64,000 nucleotides of DNA from Fulvivirga ligni (GTDB lineage Bacteria; Bacteroidota; Bacteroidia; Cytophagales; Cyclobacteriaceae), in the NCBI RefSeq assembly GCF_021389935.1, contig NZ_CP089979.1, positions 6,038,501-6,102,500 on the forward strand, given 5' to 3'. Shown here one piece after another: positions 1 through 8,432 of the stretch. The notes under the pieces are model-generated. The model saw only the letters and a program-made list of their open reading frames with translations, ran no database searches and was not told where the DNA came from. Every line of letters starts with the position of its first letter. The first letter of the stretch is position 1. The position numbers and the translations under genes were made by a program.

Positions 1-732
1 ATTCAGATACATTCTGGCTAATAAAGACCATGCAGCTGCCTGATCTGCTCTGGCATATTCGTTGGTCCTTGGCGCTGCCATGTCTGGAATTACTTCTAAT
101 AACTCCTGCTCTATAAAAGCGAAAAGATCAGCTCTTTTAATCTGAGGTGGAAAGTAAGCTCCTGTACCGTCCTCTTCTGTTACGAAGGGTACATTACCAT
201 ACAAGTCCATTGCATAGTAGTAATAAAGAGCTCTTAAGAATCTGGCCTCAGCTAAATAATGTTCCACATCACCTTTCAAATCCCCAGAAAGTCCATCTAC
301 TCTGGAAGACACCTCTCTGATATACTCATTACAATAAGCGATGTTGATGAAGATTCTTTGATATAAAAGCTTCACGTACAGGTTATTATCAGACCATGCA
401 TGGCTATGAAACTCATCAAGACCAGCATCTCCCCAGGCATTGATAGCCTCGTCTGTAGTTACTTCCTGAGCACTCCAGTAAGTTCTTAGAAAAGAGGTGG
501 TTCCTTCATCATTAGCTGATATTTCCGGAAGCCCTGCTTCTCCTCTTTGCCCTGTAAGTGTAAGTGCTCCATATAATTTGGCTAGAAACTGTTTGTAAGC
601 CAATGGATCATCAAAAACAGTAGCCGAAGAGATTACTTTACTATCTATAGGCTCAGTATCCAAATCATTAATACAGGAAAAAAGGCCGGTGCTAATCACG
701 GTGGTGAGTAGTAGTATTTTATGTATTTTCAT
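1..732 (-). CDS. SusD/RagB-family nutrient-binding outer-membrane lipoprotein (partial, C-terminus beyond left edge)
   Basis: The minus-strand frame is open from an ATG at 732 to the left edge, giving 244 codons of N-terminal sequence. It starts with a lipoprotein signal peptide (MKIHKILLLTTVISTGLFSC, lipid-anchored Cys20). SusD-family features follow: an early helical segment, then the block LAEARFLRALYYYYAMDLYG and the phrase VPFVTEEDGTGAYFPPQI. SusD proteins sit on the cell surface as the lid of a SusC barrel and bind oligosaccharides. The gene starts 11 bases after the SusC stop, so it is the third gene of a GH97-SusC-SusD transcript. Family assignment is firm. The alpha-glucan substrate is inferred from the GH97 partner. 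The gene is cut by the window edge, not visibly broken. Confidence 0.93.
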   Translation of the reverse strand, partial: MKIHKILLLTTVISTGLFSCINDLDTEPIDSKVISSATVFDDPLAYKQFLAKLYGALTLTGQRGEAGLPEISANDEGTTSFLRTYWSAQEVTTDEAINAWGDAGLDEFHSHAWSDNNLYVKLLYQRIFINIAYCNEYIREVSSRVDGLSGDLKGDVEHYLAEARFLRALYYYYAMDLYGNVPFVTEEDGTGAYFPPQIKRADLFAFIEQELLEVIPDMAAPRTNEYARADQAAAWSLLARMYLN

Positions 733-743
733 TTCTTCTTCGT

Positions 744-3713
744 TTAAAAATCACAATTAAGACCAAGCACAAATACTCTTGGACGCGGATAGAAGTTGTT
801 ATCCAAGCCGCCACTTATCTCAGGATCTAATCCTTTGTATTTTGTGATTATGAAAGCATTTTGAACTCCGGCACTCACTCTGATATTCAGTTTAGTATTG
901 AAAGCCTCATTGAATCGATACCCCAGATTGATGTTATCCATTCTGAAGAATGAAGCGTTTTCAATGTAATAATCCGAAAGCGTATAGTTGCCAGTTTGCG
1001 TAAACTGAGTATCATCTGCCAATTTGGAAGAGTTAGTCACAAACCTAAGCGTGGAATATAGGTTGGCATAGTTACTATTGGCTGCCACGTTATTGTAAAC
1101 GTAGTTTCCTAAGCTAGCTCTACCGTTAAAGCTGAAGTCCCAGTTTTTATAATTCAGGTGAGAATTAATACCCATCAACACATCAGCATCCGGCTTTTTA
1201 TAAACATAAAGGTCACTACTGTTGATGATGCCGTTGTAATCTCTATCCACATAAACGCCTTCTAACGGCTGGCCATTACTATCATAAATCTGCTGATATA
1301 CATAGAAAGATCTTACCGGCTGATCCAGCTTGTTTACCTGGATGGTACCTGAAGTAGATCCTGCTATACCTCCGAAAGGAATGATGTAGTTAGGATCATT
1401 GTTCAGATTCAGCTTGGTGATGTTGTTTCTGTTATACGCTATGTTATAGCCCAACTCCCAATGTAAGTCTCCTTTATTAATCAGTACGGCGTTAAGGTTA
1501 AATTCTAAACCTTGATTCACCATGGTACTCACGTTAGTCAAAACTTGTGGCGAGAAGTTAGTACCCACTGGTACATCTACAGTATTTAGAAGATCATAGG
1601 TTTTTCTGTAATAGTAGTCCAGTGTACCTGTAATTCTATCTGAAAGAAAACCATAGTCAAAACCAGCATTGTAAGTAGTGGTAGTTTCCCACTTTACGAA
1701 AGCATCGTATCCATCTGGTCTTAGGGTCTGATAGTAGGTGTCTCCAAATCTATATTGAGCTGATTGGTTACTGATGGTGTATTTAGCAAAATACGGATAG
1801 TAGTTTCCATTCAAATCTTGCTGGCCGGTAATACCATATCCTAATCTTAGTTTCAAATCAGAAATAACCTGATTATCCTTTAGGAAATTTTCCTGATCCA
1901 TGTCCCAGGCAAATGCCGCTGCAGGGAAAATACCCCAACGCTGATCTGGAGCAAATCTTGATGAGCCATCATTCCTTAAACTAAAAGTAAGAAGGTACTT
2001 ATTTTTGAAAGTGTAGTTCAATCTTCCGAAGAAGGACACCAGGTAGTACTCATTAGCAAAGTTGTTATACACCGAAGCTTCCTCATATTGATTCATGGTA
2101 GAATCCTGACCATACTTTTTAGAGTGAACCCAGCTGTAACCCAGCATGGCATCGAACTTACTATCTATGGAAGCAACTTCTTTGTTGTAGCTCAGATAAA
2201 AATCCAATAACTCGTTCTCATCTGTTCTTTCATATCTGGTGATTCTACCACCTGCAGGCGTAGGTATGTAAACCCATTGCGTGCTATCGGCCACGTTGTT
2301 ATGACCTTCTGATTTACCATAATCATACCCCAGATTTAAGTTTACATGTAAATCAGGTAGAAAATGTACTTTGTAATCTATTTGAGCATTACCGATGCTT
2401 CTCTTTACGTTGGAAGTATTATCCGTTAAGGCTAACTGTGCCACCGGGTTAGGAGTAGCCAGGTTAATGGCATCTCCATTTACACCACCCAGAGTCCAGG
2501 TAGTAAAACCTCTCCAGCGGGTATTTCCGTTATACACGGGCTGAGTAGGATCATAATAGATAGCATTTGCAATGGCTCCCTGTTCTGCGAAATTGTTATT
2601 GTTATTAATACCCTTTAAACTAACCTTCAATTTCAGATGATCATCAAGAAAAGTGGGATCCAGATTTATGCCCACTGATGTTCTCTCGTAGTTATAGGTT
2701 TTAAGAATACCGTCAGTATTGTTATACCCCAGAGATACTCGGTAAGGCATAGTTCCAGCTGTTCCTGATACACTTAGGTTATGATCCTGGCCAAAAGCAT
2801 TTTTGTAGATCTCATCCTGCCAATCAGTATTGGCATCTCCTAATAATGAAAGTACATCATCCTGACCAGCATATAACTGATTCATTAAGACTCTATATTC
2901 GTCACCACTATACACATCTACTTTTTTAGAAGGCGTGTATAGAGAGGTAGTAACATTATAGTTAATCTTGAAACCTGATTTCCCACTTTTGGTGGTGATA
3001 AGCAACACACCATTAGAAGCTCTGGAACCATAAATGGCAGTAGAGGAAGCATCTTTTAGTACTGTAACCGACTGAATATCATTAGGATTCAGGATTGATA
3101 ATAAGTTCGGAGAACCTCCACGGCCTTCATTATCCATTGGCACACCATCAATTACAATAAGCGGATCATTACTGGCTGAAATAGAAGCTCCTCCCCTTAC
3201 GCGGATGGTTGAGGTATTACCCGGGGCACCACTATTTGAAGTAATGGAAACCCCGGCTGTTTTACCTGAAATCAATTCCTGAGGTGAGTTTATAGCTCCT
3301 TTATTAAAATCATCTGTATTGATCACTGCCACTGCACCAGTAGCATCTGATTTTTTCACACTACCATAACCAATCACCACCAGCTCGTCTAGCGTGGTTA
3401 CATCCACAGTAAGGCCAGCGTTAACAATGCTTTGATTATTTACCAGCACTTCTTCCGTAAGATATCCGATATATGAAATCTGCAGTATGGCATCGCTTTT
3501 AGATACCTTGATGGAGTAATTTCCATTGATATCTGTAATGGTTCCATTGGTAGTACCTTTTTCAAGTACGGTAGCACCTACCAGTGGATCATCAGAATCA
3601 CCATCAGTAATCCTTCCGGTGATGGTAGCCTCTTGAGCATAACCTGCTGTAATAAGCATGGTCATGAGCAGCAAGGCTATCGGCACCTTTTTTAGTAAAA
3701 CGTTTATTCTCAT
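744..3713 (-). CDS. SusC/RagA-family TonB-linked outer-membrane receptor
   Basis: This 989-residue protein is predicted to be the TonB-dependent barrel that imports oligosaccharides with its SusD lid. A signal peptide covers residues 1-26. A carboxypeptidase-regulatory-like beta-sandwich follows at about 28-105 (GATVLEKGTTNGTITDINGNY). The SusC/RagA signature DELVVIGYG is at 109-117, then a plug domain to about 250 with the phrases IRVRGG, DPLIVIDGVP and KDASSTAIYGSRASNGV. The rest is a barrel ending in an aromatic residue (NCDF), as outer-membrane barrels do. It has no N-terminal STN signalling domain, so it is not a FecA-like transducer. It lies 17 bases after the GH97 stop and 11 before SusD. 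Substrate specificity cannot be read from the sequence. Confidence 0.95.
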   Translation of the reverse strand: MRINVLLKKVPIALLLMTMLITAGYAQEATITGRITDGDSDDPLVGATVLEKGTTNGTITDINGNYSIKVSKSDAILQISYIGYLTEEVLVNNQSIVNAGLTVDVTTLDELVVIGYGSVKKSDATGAVAVINTDDFNKGAINSPQELISGKTAGVSITSNSGAPGNTSTIRVRGGASISASNDPLIVIDGVPMDNEGRGGSPNLLSILNPNDIQSVTVLKDASSTAIYGSRASNGVLLITTKSGKSGFKINYNVTTSLYTPSKKVDVYSGDEYRVLMNQLYAGQDDVLSLLGDANTDWQDEIYKNAFGQDHNLSVSGTAGTMPYRVSLGYNNTDGILKTYNYERTSVGINLDPTFLDDHLKLKVSLKGINNNNNFAEQGAIANAIYYDPTQPVYNGNTRWRGFTTWTLGGVNGDAINLATPNPVAQLALTDNTSNVKRSIGNAQIDYKVHFLPDLHVNLNLGYDYGKSEGHNNVADSTQWVYIPTPAGGRITRYERTDENELLDFYLSYNKEVASIDSKFDAMLGYSWVHSKKYGQDSTMNQYEEASVYNNFANEYYLVSFFGRLNYTFKNKYLLTFSLRNDGSSRFAPDQRWGIFPAAAFAWDMDQENFLKDNQVISDLKLRLGYGITGQQDLNGNYYPYFAKYTISNQSAQYRFGDTYYQTLRPDGYDAFVKWETTTTYNAGFDYGFLSDRITGTLDYYYRKTYDLLNTVDVPVGTNFSPQVLTNVSTMVNQGLEFNLNAVLINKGDLHWELGYNIAYNRNNITKLNLNNDPNYIIPFGGIAGSTSGTIQVNKLDQPVRSFYVYQQIYDSNGQPLEGVYVDRDYNGIINSSDLYVYKKPDADVLMGINSHLNYKNWDFSFNGRASLGNYVYNNVAANSNYANLYSTLRFVTNSSKLADDTQFTQTGNYTLSDYYIENASFFRMDNINLGYRFNEAFNTKLNIRVSAGVQNAFIITKYKGLDPEISGGLDNNFYPRPRVFVLGLNCDF

Positions 3714-3730
3714 AGGGTTTAATTTTAGTT

Positions 3731-5746
3731 TTAATTAGTAGTTAAGTGAAATCTTATGGCCTGTCCGCCACCTGGAGCTAGTTTTATAGGCAGCACAGTT
3801 TCAGAGTTTACTTCAATGCTTTCCATATTTATAGCTAGAGGATTAGTTTCCATATCAGCACCTTCACCATCAGCATAGATCTGCGCTTCATAAGTTTTGC
3901 CCGGAGTAAGGAAGCTTAGAGTTACTTCCATTTGCTTGGCATCGTCGCTAGTAGTGCTGCCCAAATACCAGTCATCACCGTTTCTATCTTTTCTGGCTAT
4001 GGTTAGATAATCTCCGATCTTGGCATTGAGCACTTCGGTCTTTTCCCAGTCAGTAGGTACATCTCTGATGAACTGAAAAGCGGGCTGATCAGCATAATGC
4101 TCAGGTAAATCAGCGGCCATTTGTAGTGGACTATAGATAGTTACATACAAAGCAAGCTGCTTAGCCAGCGTAGTGTGCACTCTATTCTCAGGCTTGTTAG
4201 CTATAGTGATATCGAAAATACCAGGAGTATAATCCAATGGACCAGCCAGGCATCTTGTGAAAGGTAAAATAAGCGTGTGCGATGGTGGATTTCCGGCGCT
4301 CCATGCTTCATACTCGGTACCACGAGCACCTTCACGAGTCATCATGTTAGGGTAGGTTCTTCTTAGGCCAGTGGCTTTTACAGGCTCATGAACATCTAGC
4401 ATGATATGATGATCTGCCGTGGCTTTCATTACCTTGTTATAATGATTCACCATAAACTGGCTTTGATGATACTCTTTGCCATTAGCCAATTTACATACGT
4501 ATCCTGTTTTTAAAGCATGGATGTTATGCTTATCCATAAAGGCCAGCGCGTCATCAAGCTGTTTTTCGTAGTTCTCTATGTTGCCACCAGTTTCATGATG
4601 GGCGATAAGGCCTACACCTTTTTCCTTGGCATAGCTGCTCAACTCCTCAACATCATAATCAGGATAGGGCTTAGAGAAGTTAAAATTCCCAGAGCTCCAG
4701 TCATCATCCCAGCCAATGTTCCAGCCTTCAACCAGTACACCAGAAAGGTTATTGTTAGAAGCAAAATCAATCAGCTCCTTGGTGTTTTTGGTAGTGGCTC
4801 CGTGCATATCACCTGAATTCCAGGTTTGCGTGTTAATATGCATACCCCACCAGATGCCGTTGTATTTTCCAGGCTCTATCCAGTCAGTATTGCCAATTTT
4901 ATTAGGCTCATTGAGGTTAAGGATAAGATATGAAGTAATCAGATCTCCAGCTGATGGTGCAATCTGCACTGTTCTCCAGGGAGTAACTAAAGCGCCATTG
5001 GCTCTTACCTTCTCACCGGTAGACCAAGGCACCAAATCTGCTGATAGTTTTGTACCTTCAGGCTTCAAAGTCATGCCTGCATAATCTATTAAGCTAGCTT
5101 CGTGAATGCTCACAAAAAGACTATCTCCCAACTCCATAGTTAAAGGGGTATGAATATTCTCCTTTAGATCTGCCAGCTTGTTTTTATTAAATAGCGCCTC
5201 ATAGTCTGTATTATCTCCATAAGCAGGAATCCACCAGGCATCATAATTTTGAGTAAGGTTGAACTCTGAAAGCTCATTTGTAACCTTATACTCGCCCATG
5301 TTATTTTCTGTAGGGATTTCATACCTGAAAGCCACACCATCATCATAAGCTCTGAATATGATATTGAGTTTTCTACCTGCTTCAGCCTTTTCTTTCAGCA
5401 CCACTTTGAGCTGCTGATAATTATTTCTGATGTCCTTTACTTCGCCCCATGGCTGGCTCCAGGTTTCATCAAAGTCACTCACTTCAGATGATTCTATTTC
5501 AAATTGATCTTTCAAATGAGGCTGATCAGCGAACTCGAAGCCCAACCTGCTGTCATCTATAAGGAGCACTCCATTTCTGGTTACTGTATAGTAAGGCTCT
5601 CCTTTTTCTGTGAGTTTAAACTGAATGGTATGCTGTCCATTTGGTGAGGACACTGCAGTGTCAGTTGCTTTATCTTTATCACTACAACTTGTAAGCACAA
5701 GAAATAATGTGAAATAAAGTAATGACCAACGGTAAATCTGTTTCAT
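3731..5746 (-). CDS. Glycoside hydrolase family 97, SusB-type (inverting) alpha-glucosidase, lipoprotein
   Basis: This 671-residue exo-acting glycosidase carries a lipoprotein signal (LVLTSC, Cys21) followed by SDKDK, acidic residues that may direct surface export. An N-terminal beta-sandwich (to about 290) precedes a TIM barrel. The barrel has HHETGG (about 383-388), DVHEP (about 451-455) and REGARGTEYEAW (about 471-482). These correspond to the calcium and catalytic glutamates of Bacteroides SusB, an inverting enzyme. Where retaining alpha-galactosidase members carry a nucleophilic Asp, this protein reads KTGYV, so the inverting alpha-glucosidase class is favoured. A C-terminal beta domain ends the protein. 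It is the first gene of the operon with SusC and SusD. SusB itself is periplasmic, so the lipid anchor is a difference. Confidence 0.92.
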   Translation of the reverse strand: MKQIYRWSLLYFTLFLVLTSCSDKDKATDTAVSSPNGQHTIQFKLTEKGEPYYTVTRNGVLLIDDSRLGFEFADQPHLKDQFEIESSEVSDFDETWSQPWGEVKDIRNNYQQLKVVLKEKAEAGRKLNIIFRAYDDGVAFRYEIPTENNMGEYKVTNELSEFNLTQNYDAWWIPAYGDNTDYEALFNKNKLADLKENIHTPLTMELGDSLFVSIHEASLIDYAGMTLKPEGTKLSADLVPWSTGEKVRANGALVTPWRTVQIAPSAGDLITSYLILNLNEPNKIGNTDWIEPGKYNGIWWGMHINTQTWNSGDMHGATTKNTKELIDFASNNNLSGVLVEGWNIGWDDDWSSGNFNFSKPYPDYDVEELSSYAKEKGVGLIAHHETGGNIENYEKQLDDALAFMDKHNIHALKTGYVCKLANGKEYHQSQFMVNHYNKVMKATADHHIMLDVHEPVKATGLRRTYPNMMTREGARGTEYEAWSAGNPPSHTLILPFTRCLAGPLDYTPGIFDITIANKPENRVHTTLAKQLALYVTIYSPLQMAADLPEHYADQPAFQFIRDVPTDWEKTEVLNAKIGDYLTIARKDRNGDDWYLGSTTSDDAKQMEVTLSFLTPGKTYEAQIYADGEGADMETNPLAINMESIEVNSETVLPIKLAPGGGQAIRFHLTTN

Positions 5747-5763
5747 TCTAATAAGTAATAATT

Positions 5764-5778
5764 TTGCAAACGATTTCT
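5764..5778. promoter_or_regulatory. LacI-family (cre-like) operator, site 1
   Basis: TTGCAAACGATTTCT matches the cre/LacI-family consensus WTGNAANCGNWNNCW at every defined position. It lies 18 bases upstream of the GH97 start. Together with the similar site 44 bases further up, it suggests control by a LacI-family sugar-responsive repressor. No LacI gene is present in the window, so the regulator is inferred. Confidence 0.45.
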
Positions 5779-5807
5779 AATATGAATCAATAGATAGCCA
5801 GGAGCTA

Positions 5808-5822
5808 TTGCAATCGATTATT
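5808..5822. promoter_or_regulatory. LacI-family (cre-like) operator, site 2
   Basis: TTGCAATCGATTATT shares the TTGCAA-N-CGATT core of site 1. It departs from the cre consensus only at the penultimate position (T for C). Site-to-site spacing is 44 bases, about four helical turns, which would place two bound dimers on the same face of the DNA. Confidence 0.4.
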
Positions 5823-5965
5823 ACAAAAGAATTCCAGATGAAAGCCTTTCACAAAAAATACATCCCGAATATAGAAAATATTAGAGCCTACAGAATATTA
5901 ACGACTTGTAAATCAATTAATTACAAAGAATGAAGTGCTTGAAAAATATAAACGAAATATAGGCC

Positions 5966-7573
5966 TTATTCTGCCTTAAAACTCATGATCTCAGCCTCAA
6001 ACTGCTCGTTAGGAATGTGGGATTTACTCTTTACTCTATTTTTGTAAGAATAAATAGTATTCACTGAGTAGCCTAAAATACCTGCTATCTTATCACTGTC
6101 AGTTATACCTAATCGGATAAGGGCAAATATTCTTAGTTCAGTATTTAACAGCTCATTAGATTCCAACTGAATTTTGCTTTCATCATCAAACAACTGGTTA
6201 AACTTCTCAACAAAGTCAGGGAATAGTTTCAAGAAAACTCTGTCAAAATTATAGTAGAGCTTTTCGCGCTCTGTCTTCAGATGAATGTTATTGATCACAT
6301 ACTTGATCTCATCATATTTCTTAGACATCAGCTTACGATCCACATCTTTTTTCAGCTTTTCTATTTTATTGAGGTATTCTGAATTGATGTTAAAATAATA
6401 CCCAATGTATTCATCCTTAATTTTATTTGCCTCCTGCAGTTTATTCACAGTTCTCCTCAGATCTGCATTAGTCTTTTGAATGATATCATCAGCGCTTTTC
6501 AGCTTTTTATACTGCTTAGAAATTATCAATGAGAAGATTAGAACCGTAATTACCAGAATAGTGATGCCGCTAGCGTAGAAAATGAGTAGCCTTCGCTGTG
6601 ACTCTACATCTGCAAGCTTAGCAGCTGTGATAACCGGGAGGACCGCCCCCACCTGCATTTTACGCTGCTTGGCTCCATAAAATTCGGCGTCAGCCACCGC
6701 CTTTTTGATTAGGTTATCCGCATCCTCCAGCTCACCCAAGCGAAAAAGAATTTCCGACAAACTAAGCATAGCTGCAGTTTCTTTCGTTGCAGCCTTTATA
6801 TCAGCAATACTTGCCTGAGCCAAAAGATGAACCGCATTTAGAGTATCCTGCTTATTTAAATAAATATAACTCAGCGTTGAGCTTACAATGGCATATTCAT
6901 GCAAACTGAGCTCTACAGACTTATCTGACAGCAGTTTGGTAAGATCATTTTGGGCCATATCAAACCTTCTGTTCCTCAGGTTCTTCAAGCCTTTTAAATA
7001 TTGATAGGTATAGCTATTCTCCTCACTCACCATCATTGCAGAATCTACATAGGCATTACCAAACTTTCTGTACCTATCGCTGTAATAATTGTCTTTATCA
7101 TAATCACTCACATCATAATAAGCGCGGGCCATGAGCGAGTAGTATTCTCTTTGCACACTGTCTTTCAGCACTTTACCTGAAACGGTGTTCAGCGTGTCGA
7201 ATGTTTCTTTAAACATACCAGAAGAAAGCAGAATAAAGCCCAACTTCACTTTACCATAGCCAATTCTGGAATCATCATCTAGCAGATATCCCAAGCGAAT
7301 TAGTTCTGTAGCATATCTAAAGGCAGAGTCATATTTAAAGCTTTGATATTGAGAATAAAGGGCATCGTAAATCAAAAACCTCTCTGAAGGAGAAGAGGCC
7401 GCATCCATTTGATCTCTATATTCATTGATTTGGCTATTTTTCTGATCGTCATACAAATGCTGATTGGCCAGAACGTCATAAAGCTCAGTAAGCAGCGTGT
7501 CAGGAGTAGCACTCCGCGCACTGATGGTGAGCAGCATAAGAAAGGACAATATGATTGATGTTCTAGTCAGCAT
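5966..7573 (-). CDS. SusR-like membrane-bound transcriptional regulator (TPR, DUF6377, C-terminal HTH)
   Basis: The protein has 535 residues. A signal peptide (1-22) leads into an exported helical repeat domain of TPR type (about 25-310). One transmembrane helix follows at about 329-352 (LLIFYASGITILVITVLIFSLI). A cytoplasmic coiled coil spans about 355-410, and a C-terminal helix-turn-helix lies at about 479-517 (TELRIFALIRLGITDSDKIA, GYSVNTIYSYKNRVKSK). This is the DUF6377 layout, to which I assign the Bacteroides starch regulator SusR by recollection. It is transcribed toward the GH97-SusC-SusD genes and separated from them by 219 bases holding the cre-like boxes. A role as the sugar sensor of this locus is a well-motivated inference. 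Confidence 0.85.
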   Translation of the reverse strand: MLTRTSIILSFLMLLTISARSATPDTLLTELYDVLANQHLYDDQKNSQINEYRDQMDAASSPSERFLIYDALYSQYQSFKYDSAFRYATELIRLGYLLDDDSRIGYGKVKLGFILLSSGMFKETFDTLNTVSGKVLKDSVQREYYSLMARAYYDVSDYDKDNYYSDRYRKFGNAYVDSAMMVSEENSYTYQYLKGLKNLRNRRFDMAQNDLTKLLSDKSVELSLHEYAIVSSTLSYIYLNKQDTLNAVHLLAQASIADIKAATKETAAMLSLSEILFRLGELEDADNLIKKAVADAEFYGAKQRKMQVGAVLPVITAAKLADVESQRRLLIFYASGITILVITVLIFSLIISKQYKKLKSADDIIQKTNADLRRTVNKLQEANKIKDEYIGYYFNINSEYLNKIEKLKKDVDRKLMSKKYDEIKYVINNIHLKTEREKLYYNFDRVFLKLFPDFVEKFNQLFDDESKIQLESNELLNTELRIFALIRLGITDSDKIAGILGYSVNTIYSYKNRVKSKSHIPNEQFEAEIMSFKAE

Positions 7574-7591
7574 TTATGAGTAGCCTAACTA

Positions 7592-7624
7592 CAAATGTAT
7601 TACTTTCAATGATTTATAAACAAA
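7592..7624 (-). promoter_or_regulatory. Predicted Bacteroidota promoter for the SusR-like gene
   Basis: On the minus strand TTTG (7624-7621) is followed after 21 bases by TACATTTG (7599-7592), matching the Bacteroidota -33/-7 pattern TTTG...TAnnTTTG. The start codon lies about 19 bases downstream of the -7 element. The -33 element abuts the lolA terminator. Confidence 0.5.
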
Positions 7625-7625
7625 A

Positions 7626-7649
7626 AAGGCTGACCAAATGGCCAGCCTT
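7626..7649 (-). terminator. Rho-independent terminator of lolA
   Basis: AAGGCTGACC and GGCCAGCCTT form a stem with one mismatch around the loop AAAT. On the minus strand a run of six T residues follows (complement of 7622-7627). It lies 22 bases past the lolA stop and separates lolA from the SusR-like gene. Confidence 0.75.
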
Positions 7650-7671
7650 GATAATTTGACTAATATTATTT

Positions 7672-8313
7672 TTATCTCAAATCGATAACTTCTACACCAG
7701 GATACTTAGCAGTATCGAAAGCAAAGAAAGAATCTTTTGGACTTATATTAGATTTGAAATTCTTGATTGTGTATTGGTACTGATTACCAGACTTATCAAA
7801 CATAGTCCAGCTTTTCAGGTTCTTATCATTTTTAGTGATATACAGTTTAATTTTAAAGAACTGAGCATCCTTGTCATTAGGCACAAGATCTATCTCAGAA
7901 ACTGCCTCTCCACCTACTGTGGTTTCACTTACAAACATATATTTGTAGCCGCTTTTATAGGCATCATAGATTTTTGAAGGTGAAATTTCGTCCTCATCGG
8001 GGCTGTAGTTATCAATATTCACCTCATTCACATCAGGAAGATAGGTCCAAACGGTAGATCCGTTATTAATCACTACCTGATCATCCATTTCAAGCTTATA
8101 CATGTCACTTTTTACAGTGATCTTACCTCCAAACTCCTCATTAATACCATCCACTTTATTTACCATGGATGAAGTAATGTCTGCACTGTATGCAGGAGTC
8201 TTTTTCATTTTGGCGCTCATGGCATCAAGCACTTGCTTAGCTTTAGGATCTTGCTGTGCAAAAGCCACTATTCCAAAAAGTGAAAACATAAGGATGAAAG
8301 AAATCTTTTTCAT
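7672..8313 (-). CDS. lolA: LolA-like outer-membrane lipoprotein carrier protein
   Basis: This 213-residue periplasmic protein has a signal peptide ending at AFAQ (about residue 20). It then has the LolA beta-sandwich pattern: AKQVLDAMSAKMKKTPAYSA, an extended stretch with KSDMYKLEMDDQVVINNGST, then VWTYLPDVNEVNIDNY and the C-terminal phrase PKDSFFAFDTAKYPGVEVIDLR. LolA ferries lipoproteins from the LolCDE complex in the inner membrane to the outer membrane. The placement directly after ftsK on the same strand is one I recall from other Bacteroidota. The gap of 119 bases may hold a separate promoter. A divergent LolA-fold protein with another cargo is possible but less likely. Confidence 0.88.
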   Translation of the reverse strand: MKKISFILMFSLFGIVAFAQQDPKAKQVLDAMSAKMKKTPAYSADITSSMVNKVDGINEEFGGKITVKSDMYKLEMDDQVVINNGSTVWTYLPDVNEVNIDNYSPDEDEISPSKIYDAYKSGYKYMFVSETTVGGEAVSEIDLVPNDKDAQFFKIKLYITKNDKNLKSWTMFDKSGNQYQYTIKNFKSNISPKDSFFAFDTAKYPGVEVIDLR

Positions 8314-8358
8314 TACAGTATGGTTATTTTTTAATTTTAAATTTCAAAACATAGCAAA

Positions 8359-8366
8359 CAAAGGTA
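8359..8366 (-). promoter_or_regulatory. Predicted -7 element for lolA
   Basis: On the minus strand the sequence is TACCTTTG, a match to TAnnTTTG, about 45 bases upstream of the lolA start. No clear TTTG -33 element stands at the expected distance, so only the -7 half is supported. Confidence 0.35.
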
Positions 8367-8432
8367 AAGAATTATTCACCTGGAAGCATATGAATCTTTA
8401 CTTTTCCAGAGTATTAACAGTTTTACCCGTCA

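Noticed and set aside
4517-5084. Plus-strand open frames opposite the GH97 gene
   Set aside because: Antisense to a conserved coding region, no domain and no promoter.
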